A stretch of DNA of 26,155 nt from a virus, in the IMG/VR virus record IMGVR_UViG_3300037587_000095, positions 1 through 26,155 of that record; one strand, 5' to 3'. The first letter of the stretch is position 1, and each line of letters starts with the position of its first letter. Below the pieces are notes generated by a model that saw nothing but the letters and a program-made list of their open reading frames with translations, was not told the origin of the DNA and made no database searches. Of the stretch, positions 1-6,132 are shown in pieces. The translations under genes were made by a program, and so were the position numbers.

Positions 1-1
1 G

Positions 2-50
2 TCCAGTGCCACAAGTTGTGAGTCGAAAGACAAGGGTTAAGAGCACTGGA
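2..50. repeat. perfect 8-bp inverted repeat enclosing smaller hairpins
   Basis: TCCAGTGC (2-9) is the exact reverse complement of GCACTGGA (43-50). Between the arms lie CACAAGTTGTG (10-20), itself an interrupted palindrome, and GTC-GAAA-GAC (22-31), a short stem capped by a GAAA tetraloop. As RNA this would be a compact multi-stem element; as DNA it could be a protein binding site. Function unknown. Confidence 0.5.
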
Positions 51-79
51 TGTGGAGATAAGCGCCCACCAGACACATT

Positions 80-96
80 CCCTTCCCTCCCTCCCC
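80..96 (-). other. G-quadruplex-type motif (minus strand)
   Basis: The + strand reads CCC-TT-CCC-T-CCC-T-CCCC. The minus strand therefore has four runs of at least three G separated by loops of 1, 1 and 2 bases, the pattern of a stable parallel G-quadruplex, with a possible i-motif on the C-rich strand. It sits in the structured region before the first gene. Whether it folds or has a role is not shown by the sequence. Confidence 0.55.
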
Positions 97-242
97 TAAG
101 CAATAGTCTGTATCTGTGGTGGCGTCTGAGTCGCTTGGTTGCTCTAGCTAATGGGTTAACAGAGATCGGTTCCCAGCCAGCGCCCCTTCATATACGGACT
201 AACCAATCTGCTAGGGGTTTGTCCTATGTATGTCTACATGAT

Positions 243-270
243 CAGTGCTTCATGGGGGAAAGGAGCACTG
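243..270 (+). promoter_or_regulatory. hairpin covering the ribosome site of the first gene
   Basis: CAGTGCT (243-249) pairs perfectly with AGCACTG (264-270) across a 14-base loop. The AGGAG ribosome site (261-265), 7 bases before the ATG at 273, lies at the 3' side of the loop and enters the stem. The hairpin could lower translation of the 101-residue gene. Regulation is inferred. Confidence 0.4.
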
Positions 271-272
271 TT

Positions 273-578
273 ATGACTTCAATTAATAAATGGAGAAATG
301 ATATGAGTGATCTACAGAAACTAATGTCCCTGTGTAAGTGTGGCGTATTTGTTAGCGTCAATCTGCACAGAGATTATTATCAGACCGTCGAAGAATACTT
401 TGATGAATTGAAATGCTGTGGTGATCAACGATTAGACGATGATGTGAAAGCCAAGATGATAAAGACGGATACGGTGATCCATATTCAGTTCTATCCTGAT
501 ACGCCTGGTGGTAGCCACAACATCTATCATCATGACCTAGAAAAGGCGTTTGAAGAATCATTTGAGTGTTTTGGATAA
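273..578 (+). CDS. hypothetical protein, 101 residues
   Basis: I do not recognise this protein. The ATG at 273 is chosen because AGGAG lies 7 bases upstream; a second ATG at 303 is a possible internal start. The product is small, soluble and acidic towards the end, with a cysteine pair near the start (CKC) and another at DELKCCGDQ, but no arrangement that clearly binds metal. It has no signal peptide or membrane segment. It is separated from the structural genes by a terminator at 619-644 and a new promoter at 661-669, so it probably ends a different transcription unit that began to the left of the window. It may be an early or accessory gene. Confidence 0.65.
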   Translation: MTSINKWRNDMSDLQKLMSLCKCGVFVSVNLHRDYYQTVEEYFDELKCCGDQRLDDDVKAKMIKTDTVIHIQFYPDTPGGSHNIYHHDLEKAFEESFECFG

Positions 579-618
579 GACAATAACGATCTATGATGTA
601 ACAAGCTCTCTCCCTCTT

Positions 619-644
619 GGCCGTCCTTAGTGGCGGTCTTTTTT
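619..644 (+). terminator. rho-independent terminator
   Basis: GGCCGTC (619-625) pairs with GGCGGTC (632-638) through seven pairs, two of them G-U, around a six-base loop. Six T follow directly (639-644). It ends the unit carrying the 101-residue gene and isolates it from the promoter 17 bases further on. Confidence 0.8.
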
Positions 645-660
645 CGTCTATGCTTTGTTG

Positions 661-669
661 TGGTATAAT
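661..669 (+). promoter_or_regulatory. extended -10 sigma70-type promoter
   Basis: TGGTATAAT is a perfect extended -10 element (TG-n-TATAAT). No good -35 hexamer lies 16-18 bases upstream, which is common for extended -10 promoters. Transcription would start near 676, giving a leader of roughly 24 bases before the GTG at 700. It directly follows a terminator and precedes a long run of same-strand virion genes, so it is the likely promoter of the structural operon. Confidence 0.7.
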
Positions 670-699
670 TAAGCTTATTCTTTAAGCAAGGGGGCTATC

Positions 700-1041
700 G
701 TGCCATCTATTAACCCGTTCGGACCAACTGGCAACACCTACAAAGACGTTCGGGAAACCGTCCACACGATGACCTCAGCTCTAGTAGATGGGACCAATGG
801 CAACTGGCAGACGCGGGAAGTAACGGGGGCAGAGACACCCACCTTCAACTTCAACGCACCCGGACAAGCAATTCTTGTCCAATACACTGTTAACGGGGGG
901 TCTTTCATTTGGACTAATGTTGATGTTTGGTTGGGTGAAGTCGAGCCCGGCTCTCTCACTGACGGTGATTACGATTTTGTTTTTAAATCCATAGACGAAG
1001 GTACCGTTACCCAAGGTCAACTCAACGGGAAGGTCGGCTAA
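700..1041 (+). CDS. small beta-rich structural-type protein, 113 residues
   Basis: The GTG start at 700 has an AAGGGGG ribosome site about 6 bases upstream and is the first start after the promoter at 661-669. The product begins MPSINPFGPTGNTYKDVRET and is rich in Gly, Thr, Asn and aromatic residues arranged in short alternating segments, as in beta-sandwich virion proteins. There are no membrane segments or cysteines. Its stop overlaps the start of the LamG-fold gene by one base, so the two are probably translated together. By position it may be a small fibre or capsid-surface protein. I cannot assign a family. Confidence 0.7.
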   Translation: MPSINPFGPTGNTYKDVRETVHTMTSALVDGTNGNWQTREVTGAETPTFNFNAPGQAILVQYTVNGGSFIWTNVDVWLGEVEPGSLTDGDYDFVFKSIDEGTVTQGQLNGKVG

Positions 1042-1805
1042 TGTCTTTTTATGCTGCTAGAAAGGCTATGATGATTAATCCTATACCCGCTATAGCTAGA
1101 TCAGACCACCCTAATCTTGTCGCCATGTGGACTATGGATAATATATCCGGGGCCACACTACTTGATGAGACCGTTAATAATAATGATGGGGCTATTACTG
1201 GTGCAACTGCTGTATCTGGGAAAGTAGGCAATGCCCTTGACTTTAATGGGTCAACTGACTTTGTAAGCTTTGGTGATATTCTTGATAGCGTTATAACAGG
1301 AGTGGGCAAGAAGTTCACTCTTACTTTTTGGATAAATATAGATAGTTTTGCGTCTATACATATCCCTATCGGAAAAATTGGTAATACTACTGAGCAAGGA
1401 GAAGATCAAAGGTCATGGGCGGTAATAGTAAGAACTAACAAAGATTTAGATTTTATATATTACTCTGCTGTAGACGGAACAGCAGCATCCTTAGCAAGAG
1501 CAGTGACCGGCATCGACGCTATCGATACTTGGTACATGATCACTTTAACTTTTGATCAGACACAATCTACTACCAGCCAAGCAAAAATATCCGTTAACTC
1601 TGTACCTCAGAGTACAAGCTACGTCCTTAGTGCCGCAGATCGAATAGTGGATTCAGCAGCACGAATGTCTCTTGGGGGTCAGATCGGCACAGCGGGGCCG
1701 CTGACCAATCCGCTGAATGGCCAAGTAGATGTTATTCGGATCTTTGACAGATTGTTAATCCAAACAGAAGACGAGGATCTTTATAATGGGGGAGTTGGAA
1801 TATGA
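1041..1805 (+). CDS. LamG/concanavalin-like fold protein (putative virion adhesin)
   Basis: From about residue 25 to the end the protein has the pattern of a LamG jelly-roll domain (Laminin_G_3 type): an opening WTMDNISGATLLDET followed by NNDGAITG, the GNALDFNGSTDFVSFGD segment, a KFTLTFWINID strand, an isolated TWYMITLTFD strand, and the closing LNGQVDVIRIFDRLL. LamG folds commonly bind sugars. In phages they occur on fibres, decoration proteins and other surface-exposed virion parts. A short N-terminal segment of about 25 residues with a Met/Ile/Pro-rich stretch may anchor it to the particle. It overlaps the next gene by four bases. A role in binding host polysaccharide is inferred from fold and context. 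Confidence 0.75.
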   Translation: MSFYAARKAMMINPIPAIARSDHPNLVAMWTMDNISGATLLDETVNNNDGAITGATAVSGKVGNALDFNGSTDFVSFGDILDSVITGVGKKFTLTFWINIDSFASIHIPIGKIGNTTEQGEDQRSWAVIVRTNKDLDFIYYSAVDGTAASLARAVTGIDAIDTWYMITLTFDQTQSTTSQAKISVNSVPQSTSYVLSAADRIVDSAARMSLGGQIGTAGPLTNPLNGQVDVIRIFDRLLIQTEDEDLYNGGVGI

Positions 1806-2248
1806 GTTTGTATGTAGATGAGCTAGACGGTGAGATTCTTAATATCCACCAGATGAGTAGAAAGAGGAATTGCAGTCTGAACCCGACATCCTCTGAGCAG
1901 TACAATATTGATAACCATCAGGTTGCGGTGTTGACGGAGGAAGCCGCCCCGCCTGGCGATGTTGTCTCAGGTACACAGGTAGCAGAACTTCGTGGAGACG
2001 GGAAGTGGTATCGTATCTATGATGTCAGCAGCTTTACGGCAGAAGAGATCGTAGCGACTGAAAACGCTTGGGCATCACAAATGCTCACCGAGTCTGATAG
2101 GCCTCTGGCTGCACATAACGACTCTCATGGAAGGGCGGTGGGTACTAAGCCCCAGTGGGTTGCATACCGTAACGCGCTCCGTGATCACGTTATTGGGGGA
2201 GTAGTGCAGGAAGATCGATCAATAGTTGAAGCTCTGAAGCCAAGTTAA
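1802..2248 (+). CDS. putative tail-fibre assembly protein, 148 residues
   Basis: The start overlaps the stop of the LamG gene (ATGA). The N-terminal half (residues 1-75) is an unrecognised mixed segment with WYRIYDVSSFT. The C-terminal part, KPQWVAYRNALRDHV followed by a short tail, resembles the W-x-x-Y-R-x-x-L-R-D ending of tail-fibre assembly chaperones and related small proteins encoded next to fibres. The position right after a putative receptor-binding protein fits a chaperone or fibre-tip attachment role. The evidence is one motif plus context, so an unrelated structural protein remains possible. No membrane segment or cysteine pattern suggests otherwise. Confidence 0.65.
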   Translation: MSLYVDELDGEILNIHQMSRKRNCSLNPTSSEQYNIDNHQVAVLTEEAAPPGDVVSGTQVAELRGDGKWYRIYDVSSFTAEEIVATENAWASQMLTESDRPLAAHNDSHGRAVGTKPQWVAYRNALRDHVIGGVVQEDRSIVEALKPS

Positions 2249-2260
2249 GAGAGGCGCGTT

Positions 2261-2524
2261 ATGGAAGTTTTAGATGGAGTCCAATTTACCAAAGCCCCCG
2301 GTATCTATGTTTATGTTGCTACAATAACGGGCAATCCTATTGTGTGGCAGATAAGCGTGGATGGGGGAGCTAATTTTCAGAACATGACGAACGGCTCAAT
2401 CGCTGCTTCAGAAGACAATATCATATATATGGCAAAGCAATTTACATACAAGGTAACGGTTCCATCTGGAGACACGTTATTTCTCGATATTGCCGATTCT
2501 GGTGCATATCTGAAGAGGGGTTAA
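2261..2524 (+). CDS. small beta-rich protein, 87 residues
   Basis: The ATG at 2261 follows GAGAGGCG 6-12 bases upstream. The sequence alternates hydrophobic and polar residues (IYVYVATITGNPIVWQISVD, then TYKVTVPSGDTLFLDIADSG) as in a single small beta-sandwich. No family is recognised. It sits between the fibre-type genes and the packaging genes and could be a small fibre, hub or decoration subunit. Confidence 0.65.
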   Translation: MEVLDGVQFTKAPGIYVYVATITGNPIVWQISVDGGANFQNMTNGSIAASEDNIIYMAKQFTYKVTVPSGDTLFLDIADSGAYLKRG

Positions 2525-2526
2525 TC

Positions 2527-2670
2527 ATGCCAGGCCATACGAAGAAAGAGCGCAAGAAGACAGCAAAGAAAGTATCACGGAAGATCAAGAAGATCAGATC
2601 AGAAGGGAAGTCTCAGAAGCGAGCAGTGGCGCAGGCCATCAATACCGTCAAGAAGCGTAAGAAGGGTTGA
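2527..2670 (+). CDS. very basic small protein, 47 residues
   Basis: The ATG at 2527 is two bases after the previous stop, giving tight coupling. The product starts MPGHTKKERKKTAKKVSRKI and nearly half of it is Lys or Arg, with a hydrophobic register (V, I, I, A, V, I) compatible with one long amphipathic helix. Similar short basic proteins starting MPGHTKK occur in other podophage packaging regions, by my recollection; their function is unknown to me. Nucleic-acid binding is a reasonable inference from charge alone. The gene is short but has clear in-frame structure and fills the gap exactly. Confidence 0.7.
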   Translation: MPGHTKKERKKTAKKVSRKIKKIRSEGKSQKRAVAQAINTVKKRKKG

Positions 2671-2671
2671 T

Positions 2672-2827
2672 ATGTGCCCTGATTGCATTAAGGTTAAAGA
2701 CAAGCCGCTGACCTATACCAAGTGTAGGAATTGCGGTGGATGGCGCGAGATGACCCCAGCGGAGAAGGACCAAGCCAAGAAGCCTTGGCGTTTCGATGGG
2801 AGCGGACAAGCTACGAAGAGTTACTAA
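2672..2827 (+). CDS. small zinc-ribbon protein, 51 residues
   Basis: The ATG at 2672 overlaps nothing and begins one base after the previous stop. The product has two C-x2-C knuckles (Cys2, Cys5, Cys18, Cys21), the layout of a minimal zinc ribbon, followed by a charged tail with KKPWRFDGSG. It lies directly before the small terminase. Zinc ribbons this small usually mediate nucleic-acid or protein contacts, and a packaging-related role is possible but not shown. A reading frame for an N-terminal extension of the small terminase overlaps it; I prefer this gene because of its cysteine pattern. Confidence 0.65.
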   Translation: MCPDCIKVKDKPLTYTKCRNCGGWREMTPAEKDQAKKPWRFDGSGQATKSY

Positions 2828-2844
2828 CCGTAGAGGCGGTGAAG

Positions 2845-3231
2845 ATGAACAGTAAACAACAGGCATTCGTAGAGGCGTATTGCTGCAACGGATTCAACGC
2901 TACCCAAGCCGCAATCACTGCAGGCTATAGCGAGAAGACCGCCGAATCACAAGCATCCCGTCTGTTAACTAATGTCAAGATCAAAGAAGCTGTTGATGCA
3001 TTCAAAGCTAAGGCGTCTAAGAAGGCCCTGGTGACCATGGAAGACGTGGTTAATGGATTACTCCTTGAAGCCACAAGCAACGGCGAGGGATGCACTCAGA
3101 GCGCTAGGGTGGCAGCATGGAAAGCCCTGACTGACTTCACTGGCGGATTCGATGCTAACGTGAAGAAAGTGGCGGTTGATACTGACGTGGCTTTCAACAT
3201 GAACTTCAATGGGGAGAAGGGCGATGAGTGA
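2845..3231 (+). CDS. terminase small subunit
   Basis: The 128-residue product begins MNSKQQAFVEAYCCNGFNAT and continues QAAITAGYSEKTAESQASRL, the classic N-terminal helix-turn-helix of Terminase_2-type small subunits. It binds the packaging initiation site on concatemeric DNA and hands the DNA to the large subunit. The C-terminal half is helical with an acidic tail. The ATG at 2845 is selected over upstream in-frame starts because it has a GAGGCGG ribosome site and begins exactly at the conserved domain. The large subunit follows after one small gene. The packaging recognition site may lie within or near this gene, as in P22, but I cannot identify it. Confidence 0.9.
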   Translation: MNSKQQAFVEAYCCNGFNATQAAITAGYSEKTAESQASRLLTNVKIKEAVDAFKAKASKKALVTMEDVVNGLLLEATSNGEGCTQSARVAAWKALTDFTGGFDANVKKVAVDTDVAFNMNFNGEKGDE

Positions 3232-3448
3232 TAGGAAAGCTTATAGTGATCCTGTCAGTGTTTCCGATTCAGTCCTATTTCTTAGAAAGACTACTTCGGC
3301 CTCTTTGGAATATCATCCTTTGCACTATCTTAAGGACAAAGGCGCTCCGATAGAGGGCTACACCAACCCAAGATGGAAAGAAGGCGTTGAGGTTGAGATG
3401 TGGCATGACGATGATCTGAAGGTGACTTGGTTTAAGTGGAGTCTATGA
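3224..3448 (+). CDS. hypothetical protein between the terminase genes, 74 residues
   Basis: The ATG at 3224 lies inside the end of the small terminase gene and has GGAGAAGGG just upstream; an ATG at 3209 would add five residues. Its stop overlaps the large-terminase ATG (ATGA at 3445-3448), so all three genes are coupled. The protein is unrecognised. It contains SASLEYHPLHYLKDKGAP in the middle and ends with tryptophan-rich strands (EVEMWHDDDLKVTWFKWSL). No metal site or membrane segment is seen. Confidence 0.65.
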   Translation: MSDRKAYSDPVSVSDSVLFLRKTTSASLEYHPLHYLKDKGAPIEGYTNPRWKEGVEVEMWHDDDLKVTWFKWSL

Positions 3449-5028
3449 AGACAATAGAATATATAGCCTCACCCACAGCCGCTCGCTTCCATGCCTCCGA
3501 TAAGGTTGTACGGGGCTTTCTTGGCCCGGTAGGCAATGGCAAGAGCGTATGTTGCATCAACGAGATGCATCGGCTAGCTGTACTCCAGGAGCCTAACTGT
3601 GACGGCATAAGACTGACCAAGTGGGCTATCGTTCGTAACACCTACGATATGCTAGAGACAACCACACTCGCCACGTTCAAGCAGTGGATACCTCATGAGA
3701 TATGCGGGATCACTCTCAAGCCTATGCGGGGGGATATGGATTACCCTCTGCCTGATGGCACCAGGGTGCAATGCAAGTTTATCTTCTTGGCGCTTGATCG
3801 ACCTGATGACGTTAAGAAGCTTCTATCGCTTGAGGTAACAGGCGTATTCATGAACGAGGCTAAGGAGCTGCCGTATGCGGTCCTTAAAGCGTCCCGTGAG
3901 CGTATTGGTCGCTACCCTTCACAGATTGATGGATATGTAGACAAAGGGGCGTATAAAGCTCCACGGGACGAGCAAGGTAACTATAAGCCCTGCACTCGTA
4001 AAGCCGTACTGATGGACACAAACCCGCCTGAAGACGATCATTGGTGGTATCAGTTAGCAGAAGAGGGAAGTTTAAGATCCAACAAGACGAGCCAAGCCAA
4101 ACGTGCAGTCAGTGAGATATTTGATTTCGTTCGTGGTCCATCTCCTCTGCTCAAGATGCCTGATGGCGAATACAAGCCCAACCCTTTAGCTGAGAACATT
4201 AAGTTCCTGCCCGGTGGCTATCAGTATTACCTGGATATGATCGCCGGTAACACTGACGATCATATCAATGTGATGGTGATGGGCAACTATGGCACGATCA
4301 AAGACGGCAAGCCTGTATATCCTCAGTATAACGACCGCTTACACTGCCCTGAGAAGCCGTTAGGGGTGATTGAAGACCTGCCCATAGGGTTAGGCTGGGA
4401 TGGTGGACTAACCCCCTCCTGCATCATTGGGCAGATGACACAGCGTGGTCAGCTCCGGGTTATAGCTGAGCTAGTGTCAGAGGATATGGACGTAAGGCAG
4501 TTCGCTAGGGATGTTGTTAAGCCGTTCCTACAGCGCAACTTCTACGGCATCGAAGTGGCATTCTCCTACATCGATCCGTCTGGCAAGAATAGAGGTGAAG
4601 CAGAGGGAAGGTCTTCGCTAGGGATACTTAATGATGAATATATAGAAGACAATGCTCATGGCGATATAATGCAACCTCTTGATATGGGGTTCGAGACTGA
4701 GTACGCCCCAACTAATGACCCGCCCAAACGAATTGATGCGGTGAACAGCTTTATCATCAAGCTGGTTGACGGTGAGCCTGGTTATCTCGTAAGCCGTAAA
4801 TGCCCTATGATTCGTAAAGGTAAGATCGGCGGATATCAATATAAGCGCGTTCAGGTATCTGGTGAAGATCGGTATAGGGATAAGCCGGACAAGAATAAAT
4901 ACTCTCACCCTGCAGACGCAGAGCAATACATGGCGCTTGGTTTCAGTGGCGGATACGTCAACGATTCGTCTGATGACTGGGATGAATATGAGGATGATTT
5001 CAGCGAAGTTAGTGTCATGGGCTATTAA
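3445..5028 (+). CDS. terminase large subunit (packaging ATPase/nuclease)
   Basis: The motor powers DNA entry through the portal and cuts the concatemer. With the ATG at 3445 the protein has 527 residues. The ATPase half carries a Walker A-type loop GPVGNGKS (27-34), a Walker B-type strand ending in GVFMNEAKE (catalytic Glu near 138) and a coupling-type segment MDTNPPEDDHW (190-199). The nuclease half has the expected acidic triad: Asp319 in GWDGG, Asp377 in YIDPSG and Asp491 in SHPADAEQ. Length and motifs are complete. A GTG at 3436 is an alternative start; I chose the ATG because it forms an ATGA overlap with the upstream stop. Confidence 0.95.
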   Translation: MKTIEYIASPTAARFHASDKVVRGFLGPVGNGKSVCCINEMHRLAVLQEPNCDGIRLTKWAIVRNTYDMLETTTLATFKQWIPHEICGITLKPMRGDMDYPLPDGTRVQCKFIFLALDRPDDVKKLLSLEVTGVFMNEAKELPYAVLKASRERIGRYPSQIDGYVDKGAYKAPRDEQGNYKPCTRKAVLMDTNPPEDDHWWYQLAEEGSLRSNKTSQAKRAVSEIFDFVRGPSPLLKMPDGEYKPNPLAENIKFLPGGYQYYLDMIAGNTDDHINVMVMGNYGTIKDGKPVYPQYNDRLHCPEKPLGVIEDLPIGLGWDGGLTPSCIIGQMTQRGQLRVIAELVSEDMDVRQFARDVVKPFLQRNFYGIEVAFSYIDPSGKNRGEAEGRSSLGILNDEYIEDNAHGDIMQPLDMGFETEYAPTNDPPKRIDAVNSFIIKLVDGEPGYLVSRKCPMIRKGKIGGYQYKRVQVSGEDRYRDKPDKNKYSHPADAEQYMALGFSGGYVNDSSDDWDEYEDDFSEVSVMGY

Positions 5029-5029
5029 T

Positions 5030-5224
5030 ATGAGAAAAGACAATACAAGAACTTATCTAGTACAATATTATAATTGCGGTGATTGGTATCTCACAAAGAT
5101 AAGCGCCGCTGACTGGAATGACGCTGAGAGCATATGCAGGCGCCATAGTTTGCAGCTCCTAGGCGAACATATGATTACATTAAGGTGGCCCTTTGGCTGG
5201 TTACTATCAAAATTCTTTATTTAG
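5030..5224 (+). CDS. hypothetical protein, 64 residues
   Basis: The ATG at 5030 lies one base after the large-terminase stop. The product (MRKDNTRTYLVQYYNCGDWY...) is basic and aromatic, with a C-terminal stretch PFGWLLSKFF that is hydrophobic but too short to be a clear membrane anchor. No family is recognised. An in-frame upstream extension overlaps the terminase gene in another frame and is unlikely to be translated. Confidence 0.55.
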   Translation: MRKDNTRTYLVQYYNCGDWYLTKISAADWNDAESICRRHSLQLLGEHMITLRWPFGWLLSKFFI

Positions 5225-5244
5225 GCGGGTGATGGGGTATTAGC

Positions 5245-5427
5245 ATGAAGCTGAAAGATTTAATACAGGCTCTTTCAAAGCCTGATCATGCTGACTTAGA
5301 TTCAGTAATGGAAATGGAAGTAGAGTTTTGTACAATTAGTTCTGATAGCTTATCTTTGCTGTCAGTCATAACAATGGACTCAGATCAGCGTGATGGGGTA
5401 CTGATATGGGTGTTACATATTCGATAA
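5245..5427 (+). CDS. hypothetical small protein, 60 residues
   Basis: It starts MKLKDLIQALSKPDHADLDS, a helical opening seen in many short phage proteins of unknown role that pair 'LIEAL' helices with a small beta-sheet. The ribosome site is in GTGATGGGGTA (5229-5239); the same 11 bases recur at 5390-5400 before the next gene. Its end overlaps the following gene by 22 bases in another frame. Function unknown. Confidence 0.55.
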   Translation: MKLKDLIQALSKPDHADLDSVMEMEVEFCTISSDSLSLLSVITMDSDQRDGVLIWVLHIR

Positions 5428-5693
5428 CATGCAAGGACTGCAAGGTAACCAGGGATCTAGACAAGTTTTACACGTCCGATATATACAAGATTGAAACCAG
5501 AGAAGACGCCCTCGAATATAGAGAAAAGATCGAGAAAGACAGTTTCAGAGCTGGTTTACTGGTTTCATTCATGGCTAAGCATAGAACTCATGAATGCGTA
5601 TATCATAGCGAGTCTGACTGTTTAGACGAATATGAGCCGTTTGAAGATGATGATGGTTTTATAGAAGATACCGACTTCTGGAAGGATAAATAA
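5406..5693 (+). CDS. small Cys-containing acidic protein, 95 residues
   Basis: The ATG at 5406 has GGGG about 7 bases upstream. The protein opens with MGVTYSITCKDCKVTRDLDK, where Cys9-x2-Cys12 is a zinc-knuckle half. A later HRTHECVYH segment (about residues 60-68) could provide the other ligands, so a small zinc-binding fold is plausible. The C-terminus is strongly acidic (EYEPFEDDDGFIEDTD). Its stop overlaps the next start by one base. No function is assigned. Confidence 0.6.
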   Translation: MGVTYSITCKDCKVTRDLDKFYTSDIYKIETREDALEYREKIEKDSFRAGLLVSFMAKHRTHECVYHSESDCLDEYEPFEDDDGFIEDTDFWKDK

Positions 5694-5716
5694 TGGCAAT
5701 CATTAGCAGCGATGTA
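5689..5716 (+). repeat. 28-bp direct repeat, copy 1
   Basis: These 28 bases are identical to 6105-6132. They cover the last bases of the upstream context, the ATG at 5693 and the first eight codons (MAIISSDV). The two copies are 416 bases apart and bracket the 138-residue gene exactly. Confidence 0.9.
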
Positions 5717-6109
5717 TCAGATAAAGATATGAAGCGTTGGCACGATGCTATCGACGCTAAGACTATGACGTTTGACCGTTGCATTGAGTTGGCCCCGTTA
5801 CGCGCCTTACTGATCGAGCATGAGAAGACTGCATCAAACGGGGGCTGTCTTCATATCATCACTGAGGATGGCAACTATGATGATAGCTGTATTGATTACT
5901 GTATTGAGTCTATAGAGAGCGGCGAATGGCGTAAGCATCATGCCGAATGGGTAACGGAAGAAGAAGCACTGAATCAGCTGGCCATCGCAAAGCAACTCAG
6001 AGAGTTGACAGAGTGGGAGCGCGAGATGGTGGACAACGGAACGACTATGAATGAGGACGTTTTTAACTGCCTCTATAACCTAGATGCTAGCGGAGTGGTG
6101 GAAGAATAA
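5693..6109 (+). CDS. hypothetical protein sharing its N-terminus with the portal, 138 residues
   Basis: The first eight residues, MAIISSDV, are identical to those of the portal protein that follows, and the DNA there is an exact 28-bp repeat. After residue 8 the two proteins are unrelated. The remainder is helical, acidic and Cys-containing (CLHIITEDGNYDDSCIDYC), with no recognised domain. The gene overlaps the portal start by one base. The arrangement suggests that the gene is an inserted cassette that uses a copy of the portal translation start. The function of the body is unknown. Confidence 0.65.
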   Translation: MAIISSDVSDKDMKRWHDAIDAKTMTFDRCIELAPLRALLIEHEKTASNGGCLHIITEDGNYDDSCIDYCIESIESGEWRKHHAEWVTEEEALNQLAIAKQLRELTEWEREMVDNGTTMNEDVFNCLYNLDASGVVEE

Positions 6110-6132
6110 TGGCAATCATTAGCAGCGATGTA
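6105..6132 (+). repeat. 28-bp direct repeat, copy 2
   Basis: This is the second identical copy of 5689-5716, at the start of the portal gene. Identity begins four bases before the ATG at 6109 and stops right after the codons for MAIISSDV. Confidence 0.9.

Larger units (their letters stand above)
1..272. other. structured non-coding stretch before the first gene
   Basis: I recognise no gene here. The stretch holds several inverted repeats: 2-9 with 43-50, 196-204 with 216-224 (one mismatch), a short ATGTA/TACAT hairpin around 227-240, and 243-249 with 264-270. It also holds a C-rich tract at 80-96. The reading frame of the next gene stays open upstream to a GTG at position 6, so a longer protein cannot be fully excluded. 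That upstream part translates to an atypical, proline- and arginine-rich sequence and has no ribosome site of its own, so I treat it as non-coding. The left edge of the window cuts the region. Confidence 0.5.

Noticed and set aside
119-187. Possible tRNA (GGCG...CGCC ends, a GAG...CTC arm and GGTTC).
   Set aside because: Acceptor pairing stops after four or five pairs, the T-loop lacks the GTTCRA pattern, and no five-pair anticodon stem with a seven-base loop can be drawn. The opposite strand ends in CCA but also lacks a T-arm.
6-272. Long N-terminal extension of the 101-residue gene from a GTG at 6.
   Set aside because: No ribosome site at the left edge, atypical amino-acid composition, and a clear AGGAG before the ATG at 273. 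It is kept as an open question because the frame has no stop.
2731-2844. Earlier start for the small terminase.
   Set aside because: It would overlap the zinc-ribbon gene in another frame; the conserved domain begins at the ATG at 2845, which has its own ribosome site.
4862-5029. Earlier start for the 64-residue gene after the large terminase.
   Set aside because: It lies entirely in the terminase gene; the ATG at 5030 directly follows the terminase stop.
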